64,000 nt of DNA from Sulfurospirillum arsenophilum NBRC 109478 (GCF_000813345.1 NZ_BBQF01000002.1:576001-640000), one strand, 5' to 3'; shown: positions 44,754 through 53,973, counted from the first letter of the stretch. The notes: generated by a model not told the origin, from the sequence alone. Made by a program: numbers and translations.

Positions 44754-46706
44754 CTACAGTGTGCATTTATCATTTAAACGATACCCAACAATCCACCAAC
44801 CCAGCACCACGATAATAGCACCTAAAAAGCCATTGAACGTGAGAAGACAAAAAAGCCCCATAATGATCGCAATCATACCTAACACATAGCTTCCAGAGAG
44901 CACACTAAAGATGGCAACCACAATGCCCGAAAGCCCTACATAATTGAGATAAACCACTTTGCCAAGAAGCGCTCTAAATTGACATATAGGAAGCAGAGGA
45001 TCGGCAGCGCACACTTCTATCCACGACTCATTGACAAAAACACCTTCTTTCATGGCTATCAAAAGCAGAGCACTCACAATTAAAATCAAAAAAGATTTTG
45101 TAATGCCACACAGCTTGGAAGGAGAAAGCCACAACGTTGAGCCAAAAACCAGCACTAAAACAACCCAATTCAGCGCAAAATCATTACGTGCACTCTCATG
45201 CAGTAAAACCGCTAACGCACAAATGAAAAGCGTTAAACCACTGACTTTTTCCATCAAGCCATTCAGCTCTTTGCGCTCTGTGGAAAAGTAAATGACCGCA
45301 TAAGAAGTGGCGATGATACCCAGCGTTCCAACCTCAAAGTTAAGGTACCTTCCAGCAAACGCTAACGAAAGCGCCATGACAAGCACCACACTGACACTCA
45401 GCAGATGCAAGGCATCTTCCCAAAATGTTTCACCTTTAGGTTCACTGAGCGTTATAACACCCATAAATCGCTCCATTGAACCTCGCATTTCTATCTCTTC
45501 GTCGATCAGAAAACGAACCAATTTAAGCCACAATACAAACGCAATGGTAAGGCACAAGATCGCCCATGCGTATTCTAAGTTGTTGCGCGAAACGATCCAA
45601 TAGGCATTGGCTTGCCATGTGAGCGTCACGGAGCCACCAAAGAGGGTTGCAAACCAATACGGTGCTTTTTTACACGAACACGTCGGTATACCCCACAGCC
45701 AGATAAGCCCGACTAAGCTTAAAACAAAACTGGCGATAAAAAGCCAAAGAGCATTGGGGAAGTTAGAGACAAACCCATGCAAGATGTGCTTATCGGCACG
45801 ATCTGCATCAAACAGACCCCAAAAACCACCCACAGCACCTTCGCTCATGCGCTTCCACGGTTGATCAAACGCTTCGATAAAGTTATACTTCCAGCCACCC
45901 TCTTCTGCCATTTTGACAAAACCGCGCGTGAAGATAGCTTGATTGACTGCGCTTGGGTATGCACCTTCTCGCATACGCCCTTCACTCGGCCAACCCGTCT
46001 CACCGATGACGATTTCTTTGTCAGGAATTTTTTGCTTCATTAACTCACGAATATTCTTTACATGTAAAAGCGCTTTGTCCACACTGATGGGCTTGTCTTC
46101 CCAGTACGGCAAGATGTGAATGGTGACGCGATCCACCACAGGAGCGATCTCGGGATGCTTATTCCAAAACTCCCACACATCCGCATAGGTTATAACCATA
46201 TCGGGAAGGGCTTGTTTCACCTCTTGGATGTAACCCACTAATTGGGAAGCACTCACATCGTTTCGTAAAAGTGCTTCATTACCCACCACAACGGTTTCGA
46301 TGATGTCTTTGTTCTCTTTGGCTAAACGAATCGTTGTGTCGATCTCTTTTTGTGTGAGTTTTGCATCACTGCTCACCCAAGCACCCAACCACAATTTCAG
46401 CCCATGTTTACGAGCAATCTCTGGTAACTCTTCCAACCCAACGCTCGAATACGAGCGAATACAACTCGTAATCGTCGCCAAATGCGCCAAGTCTTTGTCC
46501 ATCTGCTCGGTTGAAGGGCGAAACCCTTTGGCAATGTTCATCGGCGACTCATCTTTGCCAAATGGCGCATACGAGAGGCATTGTAATTTAACGTTTGGAT
46601 CTAATGTGATAAGACTACTAGAAGGCAATGCCATCCAAAACCAAAAAAGTCCAAGCGACACAAACATCGCAATATAAAAAAGGATCATTTTAAACGTGTG
46701 ATTCAT
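44754..46706 (-). CDS. Membrane-anchored GH17 family glycoside hydrolase (beta-1,3-glucan active type)
   Basis: The 650 residues have an N-terminal membrane helix, a glycoside hydrolase family 17 domain (about 35-310) and a C-terminal part with about eight or more membrane helices. The GH17 acid/base is Glu144 in VVVGNEALL and the nucleophile Glu236 in IVIGETGWPSEG. Bacterial relatives are NdvB/NdvC-type proteins that make or trim beta-glucans; the role here is inferred. I choose ATG 46706 because GGAG lies nine bases upstream; ATG 46724 is possible. It stands alone between alaS and an unknown divergent gene. Confidence 0.8.
   Translation of the reverse strand: MNHTFKMILFYIAMFVSLGLFWFWMALPSSSLITLDPNVKLQCLSYAPFGKDESPMNIAKGFRPSTEQMDKDLAHLATITSCIRSYSSVGLEELPEIARKHGLKLWLGAWVSSDAKLTQKEIDTTIRLAKENKDIIETVVVGNEALLRNDVSASQLVGYIQEVKQALPDMVITYADVWEFWNKHPEIAPVVDRVTIHILPYWEDKPISVDKALLHVKNIRELMKQKIPDKEIVIGETGWPSEGRMREGAYPSAVNQAIFTRGFVKMAEEGGWKYNFIEAFDQPWKRMSEGAVGGFWGLFDADRADKHILHGFVSNFPNALWLFIASFVLSLVGLIWLWGIPTCSCKKAPYWFATLFGGSVTLTWQANAYWIVSRNNLEYAWAILCLTIAFVLWLKLVRFLIDEEIEMRGSMERFMGVITLSEPKGETFWEDALHLLSVSVVLVMALSLAFAGRYLNFEVGTLGIIATSYAVIYFSTERKELNGLMEKVSGLTLFICALAVLLHESARNDFALNWVVLVLVFGSTLWLSPSKLCGITKSFLILIVSALLLIAMKEGVFVNESWIEVCAADPLLPICQFRALLGKVVYLNYVGLSGIVVAIFSVLSGSYVLGMIAIIMGLFCLLTFNGFLGAIIVVLGWWIVGYRLNDKCTL
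46067..46078. repeat. TTTACATGTAAA palindrome inside the GH17 gene
   Basis: Exact copy, read as Leu-His-Val-Lys between the two catalytic glutamates. Confidence 0.95.
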
Positions 46707-46762
46707 GCAATTATGCTCCATCATTATTAATTGCGCGATTATACAGAAAATGGGTTTAAGGG

Positions 46763-46774
46763 TTTACATGTAAA
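46763..46774. repeat. TTTACATGTAAA palindrome, intergenic copy
   Basis: Exact copy in the divergent gap between the GH17 gene and the unknown gene at 46889. Confidence 0.95.
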
Positions 46775-46854
46775 AACATTTTTAAATCTTTTTGATAGAT
46801 TAAGTATTACTGTTTGGCTACTCTTTTTCTCAAAACCTCACGGAATAGTTCTTG

Positions 46855-46860
46855 TATAAA
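46855..46860 (+). promoter_or_regulatory. Possible -10 box of the gene at 46889
   Basis: TATAAA in a TTGTATAAA context, 28 bases before the ATG. Confidence 0.4.
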
Positions 46861-46888
46861 CCTCTTTATCACACCAAAAGGAAACATC

Positions 46889-47449
46889 ATGTCGATAGTG
46901 CAGTTTATCAAAGAGAATAATTTAGCGTGGCAACCTTCCTTCAACGGCGAGATCGGCAATGGACTTGTCGGATACCGAGGCGCTTTGATCGTTGAAGAAG
47001 GAAAACAACTCTCCCCTGATCGCATCTTGCCGCCTAAAGTGCAAGCTAAGCAAGTTTTATTGGTTGCGGATGATGTTAAAGTCACTTTTTTTTCTGCTGA
47101 ATTAGAGAGTATTTTGCATTTTGAAGCCTTTTTTGCGCGCTATAAAGCATTTTTTACCCCTGCAACATTGGTAGTACTTTATGTCACCGATTTGGATAAA
47201 AACGGCACATTTGCCTATGAAGGTGTCACCATTCATGCCTACTCATTAGCAGAAAGTTCTGTGTGGAATGAACTACTTGATCTCTCAGGGCTCGATAAAA
47301 GTGAGCTCAAAAAGCTCGACAATAAAAAGAAAATAGAAGTGCTTTATGAAGGACTTTTAAAAACAGACTGTATGTCAAAAACGATGAGTTTTGAAGAGAT
47401 ACTCAGCCATAAAGGCGAAAGTTCCAAAAAAATTATGGGAGCTGTGTAA
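46889..47449 (+). CDS. Unknown protein, 186 residues
   Basis: I do not recognise this family. The product is soluble-looking, without signal peptide or membrane helix. An alternating hydrophobic pattern (QVLLVADDVKVTFF, TLVVLYVTDL) suggests an alpha/beta domain, and the C-terminal 50 residues are Lys- and Glu-rich helices. The ATG at 46889 with AAGGAA upstream is preferred over a frame start at 46814. It is followed by the small zinc-type gene. Confidence 0.7.
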   Translation: MSIVQFIKENNLAWQPSFNGEIGNGLVGYRGALIVEEGKQLSPDRILPPKVQAKQVLLVADDVKVTFFSAELESILHFEAFFARYKAFFTPATLVVLYVTDLDKNGTFAYEGVTIHAYSLAESSVWNELLDLSGLDKSELKKLDNKKKIEVLYEGLLKTDCMSKTMSFEEILSHKGESSKKIMGAV

Positions 47450-47516
47450 CCTCTCTTTTAAAGCACGCTCTGTTTGATTTCATGCTACACTCTTACATGT
47501 AAAGAAAGGAGTGAGC

Positions 47517-47681
47517 ATGAAAATCAAAAAACTCTGTTCTCTTAAAAAAGATGACATCGAAAACTATGCAAAAAAGATCGTCAAGATCGTCTCAAAACCA
47601 AAATTCATCTGCGAAAAATGCGCTCGTGTAGCCAAAGATGAAAAGCACTTGTGCCATCCAACATCTCTTAAAAAGCTCTAA
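47517..47681 (+). CDS. Small Cys-rich, probable zinc-binding protein (54 residues)
   Basis: Too short for the usual length cutoff, but well supported. ATG at 47517 follows a strong AAAGGAG at 6 bases, and the frame runs to TAA at 47679-47681. The product is MKIKKLCSLKKDDIENYAKK at the start (Lys-rich helix), then a Cys-rich end with CEKC, later a Cys and His (LCHP), a possible zinc site. A one-mismatch palindrome is just upstream. Its stop overlaps the convergent DUF1566 gene by 4 bp. Function unknown. Confidence 0.75.
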   Translation: MKIKKLCSLKKDDIENYAKKIVKIVSKPKFICEKCARVAKDEKHLCHPTSLKKL

Positions 47682-48157
47682 CGCACCAACCGAACAGCAC
47701 CCAGATACCCTTTCGTATGGGCATCCACACTTCCATCTAAAAAATTAATCGTGTAAAAGAGCGTTGGTAGCACCTCATCGCCCTCAAGGTAAATGGAAGC
47801 ACTTAGATAATTTGCACCTTCTCCTGTGTCGTGAAGTTTTCCAAACAGTGTGCTATTGATGACAGGTGATTTACAGCGTTCATCGACCAATGTTAAAAGC
47901 TCATCTATGCTCGGCACTCGCCAACCATTTCCCAACAAGCGTGCTTGATTCTCGGCTTCTTTGCGTTTGATCAGTTCTATTTCGCCTACACACCCTTTAC
48001 CTTTTTGCCACTCTTGTCCTAGTGAACATCGACGCCAGATCAAACCACTTTTCTTATCAACCACTTCACCCTCTTTTGCGATCAATGTGCTGGTTTTAAA
48101 CGAACACTCTGCCATTAAACTCAAAGTTCCTAACAAGAAAAAGAGCAATCGTTTCAT
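47678..48157 (-). CDS. DUF1566 (Lcl-like) domain protein, exported
   Basis: The 159 residues start with a signal peptide (LLFFLLGTLSLMAEC). The DUF1566 core is recognised from GLIWRRC near residue 39, GNGWRVPSIDELLTLVD in the middle and VRLVR at the C-terminus, with paired cysteines. Such proteins are extracytoplasmic with unknown function. Overlaps the SDR gene stop by 4 bp, so likely co-transcribed with it. Confidence 0.82.
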   Translation of the reverse strand: MKRLLFFLLGTLSLMAECSFKTSTLIAKEGEVVDKKSGLIWRRCSLGQEWQKGKGCVGEIELIKRKEAENQARLLGNGWRVPSIDELLTLVDERCKSPVINSTLFGKLHDTGEGANYLSASIYLEGDEVLPTLFYTINFLDGSVDAHTKGYLGAVRLVR

Positions 48158-48840
48158 GGGTACACCATTTTTTTACTCACACCACCATCGACCACAAAAT
48201 CACTCCCCGTGATAAATCCATCTTCTCGCTCCAATAAAAAGCTCACCACCTCAGCAACATCGCTTGGCTTACCAATTCTACCACTCGCATGCCATGCCTT
48301 TTCTTCTACAGTTGCGACATAACTCTCATCGGTATTGATCCAACCAGGGCTGATGGAATTAACACTCACCTGACCTGAAAGCGAAATAGAAAGCGCATGC
48401 GTTAAAGCGACTATGCCACCTTTTGATGCAGAGTAAGGCTCTGTACCCGCCTCTGACATAAATGCTCTTGTGGATGCGATGTTAATAATATGCCCATGAT
48501 TTAAAAAGGGTGCAAAGGATTGAGACAATAGATAAGGAGCAGTAAGATTGACAGCAATGACTTTTTCCCAGTCTTGCAAACTCTGTTCATTTAAGGATTT
48601 ATGGATAAAAATACCCGCATTATTGACCAAGCCATACAAGGTATCTATTTCGTTTTTAATCTGGCTGATTGTCTTTTGCACCTCTTGGGTATTGCTAAGA
48701 TCACACATGTAAAATCGCTCGAAAAAATGATGTGTTGGAACCTCTTTATCGAGGGCAAAAACGCGATACTGTTGACATAGTTTTTCAGCAATCGCTTTGC
48801 CGATACCATGCGATGCACCTGTCACTAAAACTGTTTTCAT
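48154..48840 (-). CDS. Short-chain dehydrogenase/reductase
   Basis: NAD(P)-dependent oxidoreductase of the classical SDR type. The 228 residues have the cofactor motif TGASHGIGKAIAEKL, NNAGIF, the catalytic Tyr-Lys in YSASKGG, and NSISPGWINT. The substrate is not readable. First gene of a pair with the DUF1566 gene. Confidence 0.88.
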   Translation of the reverse strand: MKTVLVTGASHGIGKAIAEKLCQQYRVFALDKEVPTHHFFERFYMCDLSNTQEVQKTISQIKNEIDTLYGLVNNAGIFIHKSLNEQSLQDWEKVIAVNLTAPYLLSQSFAPFLNHGHIINIASTRAFMSEAGTEPYSASKGGIVALTHALSISLSGQVSVNSISPGWINTDESYVATVEEKAWHASGRIGKPSDVAEVVSFLLEREDGFITGSDFVVDGGVSKKMVYP

Positions 48841-48910
48841 AAATCACCTCCAAAACGCGTATAAAACGATAGCACATCAACACTTTATCCTCGCAAAAGA
48901 ATGATTGGAG

Positions 48911-48916
48911 TAAAAT
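48911..48916 (+). promoter_or_regulatory. Possible -10 box of the aminotransferase gene at 48945
   Basis: TAAAAT in the context GGAGTAAAATACG, 28 bases before the ATG. AAAGG near the ATG serves as ribosome binding site. Confidence 0.45.
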
Positions 48917-48944
48917 ACGCGATATTTTAACCAAAGGTGCGACT

Positions 48945-50036
48945 ATGCAAATCCCTTTTATCGACCTCAAAACGCAATATGAAACCTACAAAGAAGAGAT
49001 AAACAAAGAAGTTTTAGATGTTTTAAGTTCAACTCAGTTTATCATGGGTCCACAAGTGACAAAACTTGAGGAAAATCTAGCAAAATACACAGGTGCAAAA
49101 TACGCCTATGCGTGTTCAAGCGGAACAGATGCTCTTTTAATCGCGCTTATGGCAATCGATGTGCAACCTGATGATGAGATTATCACCACACCTTTTACGT
49201 TCATCGCAACGGCTGAGACTATCGCACTTTTAAAAGCAAAGCCTGTTTTTGTGGACATTGATGAGACGACGTATAACATTGACCCAAAACTCATCGAAGC
49301 GAAAATCACGCCAAAAACCAAAGCGATTATGCCCGTTTCACTTTACGGACAAACAGCGGATATGGACGCGATTAACGCCATTGCTAAAAAACACAATTTA
49401 GTCGTTATCGAAGATGCATGCCAAAGCTTTGGCGCAGAGTACAAAGGCAAAAAGTCATGTAACCTAAGCACTATTGGTTGTACTAGCTTTTTCCCGTCAA
49501 AACCACTTGGATGTTATGGTGATGGTGGTGCCGTTTTCTGCAACGATGATGACCTTGCAGCGAAAATGAAGTCCATTCTGAACCACGGACAAGGCAAACG
49601 CTATGAGCACAAATACATCGGTATCAACGGCAGACTTGACGCGCTTCAAGCAGCCATTCTCAATGTTAAAATGAACCATTTTGAAGCAGAATGTAAAAAA
49701 CGTATTGAAATTGGTGAACGCTACAGCAAACTCTTAGAAAGTGCTGATGTCATTACTCCAAAAGTGATGGGTGATCGTAACTCTATGTACGCACAGTACT
49801 CCATTCGTGTAAAAAATCGTGAGAGCTTAATGCAAAAACTTAATGATGCGGGTGTTCCTACAGCGGTTCACTACCCTATTCCACTTCACTTGCAAGAAGC
49901 GCTTTCATACCTTGGTTACAAAAAAGGTGATTTCCCACTAAGCGAGCAAGTCGGAACTGAAATTATGAGCCTTCCAATGAGTCCATTTTTAACCACTGAA
50001 CAACAAGATTTTGTTGTCAACGCAATTAAGGCATAA
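48945..50036 (+). CDS. DegT/DnrJ/EryC1/StrS sugar aminotransferase
   Basis: PLP enzyme that aminates a nucleotide sugar. The 363 residues have IPFIDLKTQYE near the start, ACSSGTDALLIAL and the PLP lysine in FFPSKPLGCYGDGGA. It pairs with the Gfo/Idh gene that follows after 3 bp. This combination makes 3-amino uronates in WbpB/WbpE-type routes, so a role in O-antigen or glycan sugars is inferred. Confidence 0.88.
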   Translation: MQIPFIDLKTQYETYKEEINKEVLDVLSSTQFIMGPQVTKLEENLAKYTGAKYAYACSSGTDALLIALMAIDVQPDDEIITTPFTFIATAETIALLKAKPVFVDIDETTYNIDPKLIEAKITPKTKAIMPVSLYGQTADMDAINAIAKKHNLVVIEDACQSFGAEYKGKKSCNLSTIGCTSFFPSKPLGCYGDGGAVFCNDDDLAAKMKSILNHGQGKRYEHKYIGINGRLDALQAAILNVKMNHFEAECKKRIEIGERYSKLLESADVITPKVMGDRNSMYAQYSIRVKNRESLMQKLNDAGVPTAVHYPIPLHLQEALSYLGYKKGDFPLSEQVGTEIMSLPMSPFLTTEQQDFVVNAIKA

Positions 50037-50039
50037 GTT

Positions 50040-50939
50040 ATGGTAAAAGTAGCACTAATCGGTCTTGGATCTATGGGTCAAAACCACTACAGAGTTTTGA
50101 AAAGTTTGCCAGAGTTTCAACTTACAGCATTGTGTGACATCCAGCAAACCAGAGAGTACGATGAGCCTTTTTACACGGACATTGATGAGCTGTTAGAAAA
50201 AGCAGACTTTCAAGCCGTTGTTATCGTTGTCCCAACGTTCTTGCACAAAAGCGTTGCACTTAAATGTTTAGCAAAAGGCAAAGATCTTTTTATCGAGAAA
50301 CCTGTAGCCTCAAACTGCGAAGAAGCAAAAGAGATTTTAGAAGCAGCAGCCAAAGCAAAAGCAAAAGTATGTGTTGGATACATCGAGCGTTTTAACCCTG
50401 TTGTTGAAGCACTCAAAAAAGAACTTGAAGGCAAAGAGATCTACAGTATCGGCATCACTCGTGTTGGACCGTTTCCTCCACGTATCGCAGACGTTGGTAT
50501 CTTAACCGACCTCTCCGTTCACGACATTGATCTTATTCGCTACATCACCGAACATGAAATCGAAAAAGTCTCTATCTACAAATCACAAAAAATTCATAAT
50601 CACCATGAAGACAACGCTATTTTATCGTTTCAACTCAGCGGTGAGATCGTTGCAAGCATCACGACCAACTGGTTAACGCCATTTCGTAAACGCACCATCG
50701 AAGTCGCAACCAAAGAGGGTTACTATGAGGCTGATTTGATGGCGCAAGATTTGACGGAGTACTCAGAATACCAAAAAAATAACTCTTATGTCATCCGTAA
50801 AATCATGCTTAAAAAAGAAGAGCCTTTGATTCGCGAACACAAAGCCTTTGCACAGTATATTGAAACAGGTGATCGTCATGGTCTAAGTACCATTGAAGAC
50901 AGTATGATTACCCTCGACATCTCTTCACGAAAGGCATAA
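50040..50939 (+). CDS. Gfo/Idh/MocA family oxidoreductase, probable nucleotide-sugar dehydrogenase
   Basis: The 299 residues start with the Rossmann motif ALIGLGSMGQNH and contain FIEKPVASNCEEAKE (EKP motif) and GYIERFNPVVEAL. Probably oxidises a nucleotide sugar before the preceding aminotransferase acts (WbpB-like). Coupled to hemH by abutting stop and start codons, though heme synthesis is unrelated. Confidence 0.88.
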   Translation: MVKVALIGLGSMGQNHYRVLKSLPEFQLTALCDIQQTREYDEPFYTDIDELLEKADFQAVVIVVPTFLHKSVALKCLAKGKDLFIEKPVASNCEEAKEILEAAAKAKAKVCVGYIERFNPVVEALKKELEGKEIYSIGITRVGPFPPRIADVGILTDLSVHDIDLIRYITEHEIEKVSIYKSQKIHNHHEDNAILSFQLSGEIVASITTNWLTPFRKRTIEVATKEGYYEADLMAQDLTEYSEYQKNNSYVIRKIMLKKEEPLIREHKAFAQYIETGDRHGLSTIEDSMITLDISSRKA

Positions 50940-51881
50940 ATGGCACAAAAAGCGCTTGTACTTCTCAATATGGGAGGCCCTAACAACCTAGACGAAGTCA
51001 AGCTCTTTTTGTCCAATATGTTCAATGACAAAAATATCATCACCGTTAAAAGTGCTCTTTTAAGACGCTTTATCGCGTTGATGATCACCACATCACGAAC
51101 TAAAAAAGCACAAGCCAATTACGCCAAACTCGGAGGCAAATCGCCGCTGGTTGGCTATACGGAAAAGCTGGTCGAGAAACTCCAACACGCACTTCCTTCT
51201 TTACATGTAAATTTTGCGATGCGTTATACTCCGCCATTTTGTGAAGGGGTTATTCGAGAGATTCAAGAGAAAGGGATTGAAGAGGTTATTTTATTGCCAC
51301 TGTATCCACACTACTCCACCACAACAACCAAATCTTCCGTTGAAGATTTTAAGGATGTTGCAAAAGCGTTGGGATATACGGGGAAAATAAGCGTGATTGA
51401 TCGTTTTTACGAAGATGAAAACTATAACCAACTTTTGGTCAAAAAGATCAAAGAAGCATTAGGAGAGAATGATCCTTCACAGATGGAGCTCATCTTTTCA
51501 GCACACTCACTGCCTCAAAAAATCATTGCAAATGGCGATCCATATGAGAGCGAAATCACGTTACATGTAAAGCACATTGAAAAGCTTTTGGAAGCATCAA
51601 ATCTTCATTTTAAAGCGATTCACTTAGCCTACCAATCAAAACTTGGACCCGTTAAATGGTTAGAGCCTTCTTTGGAAACTAAACTCATGTCACTGAATAA
51701 TAAAAATGCGCTCATTGTACCGATCTCGTTTACAATTGATAACTCTGAAACAGAATTTGAGCTAAGCATGGAGTACGCTGAAGTAGCGCATAAACTAGGA
51801 TTTGAGCGCTATATAGTAGCAAAATGTCCGAACGACGATGAAGCTTTTGTAGCGTGCATTAAACACTTAATCGCTTATTGA
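50940..51881 (+). CDS. hemH: Ferrochelatase
   Basis: Inserts iron in protoporphyrin IX, last step of heme synthesis. The 313 residues have LLNMGGPNNLDEVKLFL near the start, LLPLYPHYSTTTTKS and the catalytic His in FSAHSLPQKI, then PVKWLEPSLE. Ends overlapping ftsI by 7 bp on the other strand. Two palindrome sites lie inside it (51200-51211 exact and 51560-51571 with one mismatch). Confidence 0.96.
   Translation: MAQKALVLLNMGGPNNLDEVKLFLSNMFNDKNIITVKSALLRRFIALMITTSRTKKAQANYAKLGGKSPLVGYTEKLVEKLQHALPSLHVNFAMRYTPPFCEGVIREIQEKGIEEVILLPLYPHYSTTTTKSSVEDFKDVAKALGYTGKISVIDRFYEDENYNQLLVKKIKEALGENDPSQMELIFSAHSLPQKIIANGDPYESEITLHVKHIEKLLEASNLHFKAIHLAYQSKLGPVKWLEPSLETKLMSLNNKNALIVPISFTIDNSETEFELSMEYAEVAHKLGFERYIVAKCPNDDEAFVACIKHLIAY
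51200..51211. repeat. TTTACATGTAAA palindrome inside hemH
   Basis: Exact copy, read as Leu-His-Val-Asn. Confidence 0.95.
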
Positions 51882-53659
51882 GCATTATTTTGAATTTCAG
51901 CAGAAGGTGTTAAGTAACCATTATCAACCAGTTTTTCAATAATCTCTTTAAAAACGGGTACCGCACTTTGTGCCGCAAAGTAAGCTTGCTTTTTCTTGGC
52001 TTCACGCACTAAAACACCAATTGTATATCTGTTTTTCTTATCGTTAGCAAAACCAAAGAATGAACCGTTATAGACTCTCACATACTCACCATCTTCTGCA
52101 ATGTGTGCCGTTCCTGTCTTACCACCAACTTCCAGCCCACTCATCTTTGTACCCGTACCAGTTCCTTGTTGAACTACTTTAATTAAAATCTTCTGCATAC
52201 GCTTTGCCACAGAAGCCGGCACAACTTGAACTTCAGGCGTTTTTTCAGGAAACAGCTCTTGTCCTGTAGGTGAAACGAGCTTTTTAACCAATGTAGGAGC
52301 TAAGAGCCTTCCGTTATTATTGAAGGCATTATACGCCTTAATAACCTGCATAAATGTCGCATTCATACCATAACCATAGCCTACCGTCGCTTTATAGATA
52401 GGCGAATTAAATCGATTTAAAGATGGAATAACACCCGGATGCTCAAAAGGAAGATCAACACCGCTCCTGACAGAGAAACCAAAATCTTTCAACCCTTGAT
52501 AAAACTCTATTGCATCTAGTTTTTGAGCGATCTGTGCTGTTCCTACGTTACTGGAATAGACGATAATATCTTCAGCACTGAGTTTATCCGCTTTATGGGT
52601 ATCTTTGATAACCTTTGTGCCTAGTTTATAACTTCCGCCATACACATTGACAATATCATACGGGTTGATTTTATTGGCTTTTAGAAGTAGCGCAAACGTG
52701 ATACTTTTCATAACAGAACCTGGCTCATAAATATACTCAATCGCTGAGATATTGAGCGCACCATAATCTTTTTTATCAATACCATCCGGATTAAAACGAT
52801 TACTGGATGCTAATGTTATAAATTCACCTGTTTCACTGTTCATCACAGCAACAATAATCTCTTTGGCATCAAGACTTTTTTGATACTTATCTAAAACATT
52901 TTCAATAATTTTTTGCATTTTCAATGAAATGGTCAAATGCACATCATACCCATCATAACGACGTGATGAGATGCTGTTACCATCTAAAATAATCGCATTG
53001 GAAATATCTCGCGCACCAATCACTAAAGAGTCTTGTACGGAAGAGAGTTTATCTTCATAAAAACGCTCTATGCCTTTAACACCTGTGGATTTCGTGATAT
53101 TGCGTTGCTCCATTTTCTTAACATATCCCAAAATCGGCGTTACCGAATCTCCGGAAGGATAGAGTCTGTATTCACCACTTTCAAGGACACTCATACCATG
53201 TAAAAAAGCCACACCTGTTTTAGGATCTTCGTAACTTTTGAAAACACCCAGTTTATAAAGCTTACGTGAAAGTTCTTGGAGGTATTTGGCACTTTTTGAA
53301 TCAATTTTATACGACAAAACAGTCGTGCCTGTATTGTTATTCAGTGTTGCAGCAACAGCCTTAGGGTCATCGCCACTGTACAAAGAGTAGAGTTTAACAA
53401 AAAGATCAAATTTTTTCGGATCGATATTGCGGGTATCAACGATGGCTTTGTAGAGTTTTTGACTCGTCGCGATTTTAAAACCATCTGAACTGATGATATT
53501 TCCACGAAGAGCATAATTAACTTCACTGTGCTCTAGTTTGGGTAATCTTCGATCAATGGTCGCCCAATAAAAGAGCGTTCCAAGGAAGATAATAAATCCA
53601 ATAAGAACCACAACAAATAAAAAGAGGATTTTGATTTTTTTAGCGTCAGATTGTTCCAT
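51875..53659 (-). CDS. ftsI: Penicillin-binding protein FtsI/PBP3-type transpeptidase
   Basis: Septal class B transpeptidase. The 594 residues have a membrane anchor (about 10-32), a dimerisation region and a transpeptidase domain with SVMK in EPGSVMKSITFALLL, SSN in YSSNVGTAQIA and KTG in VGGKTGTAHIA. It follows fliE by 12 bp, and flgB-flgC-fliE-ftsI is the Campylobacterota order I recall (H. pylori HP1556-HP1559). Confidence 0.92.
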   Translation of the reverse strand: MEQSDAKKIKILFLFVVVLIGFIIFLGTLFYWATIDRRLPKLEHSEVNYALRGNIISSDGFKIATSQKLYKAIVDTRNIDPKKFDLFVKLYSLYSGDDPKAVAATLNNNTGTTVLSYKIDSKSAKYLQELSRKLYKLGVFKSYEDPKTGVAFLHGMSVLESGEYRLYPSGDSVTPILGYVKKMEQRNITKSTGVKGIERFYEDKLSSVQDSLVIGARDISNAIILDGNSISSRRYDGYDVHLTISLKMQKIIENVLDKYQKSLDAKEIIVAVMNSETGEFITLASSNRFNPDGIDKKDYGALNISAIEYIYEPGSVMKSITFALLLKANKINPYDIVNVYGGSYKLGTKVIKDTHKADKLSAEDIIVYSSNVGTAQIAQKLDAIEFYQGLKDFGFSVRSGVDLPFEHPGVIPSLNRFNSPIYKATVGYGYGMNATFMQVIKAYNAFNNNGRLLAPTLVKKLVSPTGQELFPEKTPEVQVVPASVAKRMQKILIKVVQQGTGTGTKMSGLEVGGKTGTAHIAEDGEYVRVYNGSFFGFANDKKNRYTIGVLVREAKKKQAYFAAQSAVPVFKEIIEKLVDNGYLTPSAEIQNNAQ

Positions 53660-53671
53660 GTAGGCAAAAAA

Positions 53672-53968
53672 TTAAATTTGTGTCCTAGCAATCTCTTTAT
53701 AAGCACTGAGCGCTTTATTGCGAATCTCTAGCATCATTTTCATGCTCGTTTCTGCTTTATTGATTGCAATCGCAGCTTGGTGTAAGTCTTTGACTTCGCC
53801 CGTTGCAAGATCAGCCATTGCTTTATCACCTTTGACTTGTGAATCGTTAATTTCTTCAATAGAATCTTGTAAAATTTTTGAAAAGCCACCATTTGTGGTA
53901 TCTGTTTTAGCAACAGACGTATTGGACTTATTGGTTAATGATGAAATGGTATCGATTGTACTTGGCAT
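53672..53968 (-). CDS. fliE: Flagellar hook-basal body protein FliE
   Basis: Links the MS ring to the rod in the flagellar basal body. The 98 residues have the family end pattern DLHQAAIAINKAETSMKMMLEIRNKALSAYKEI. Preceded by flgC (5 bp) and followed by ftsI. Transcribed from the sigma-54-type promoter ahead of flgB. Confidence 0.95.
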   Translation of the reverse strand: MPSTIDTISSLTNKSNTSVAKTDTTNGGFSKILQDSIEEINDSQVKGDKAMADLATGEVKDLHQAAIAINKAETSMKMMLEIRNKALSAYKEIARTQI

Positions 53969-53973
53969 TTACC

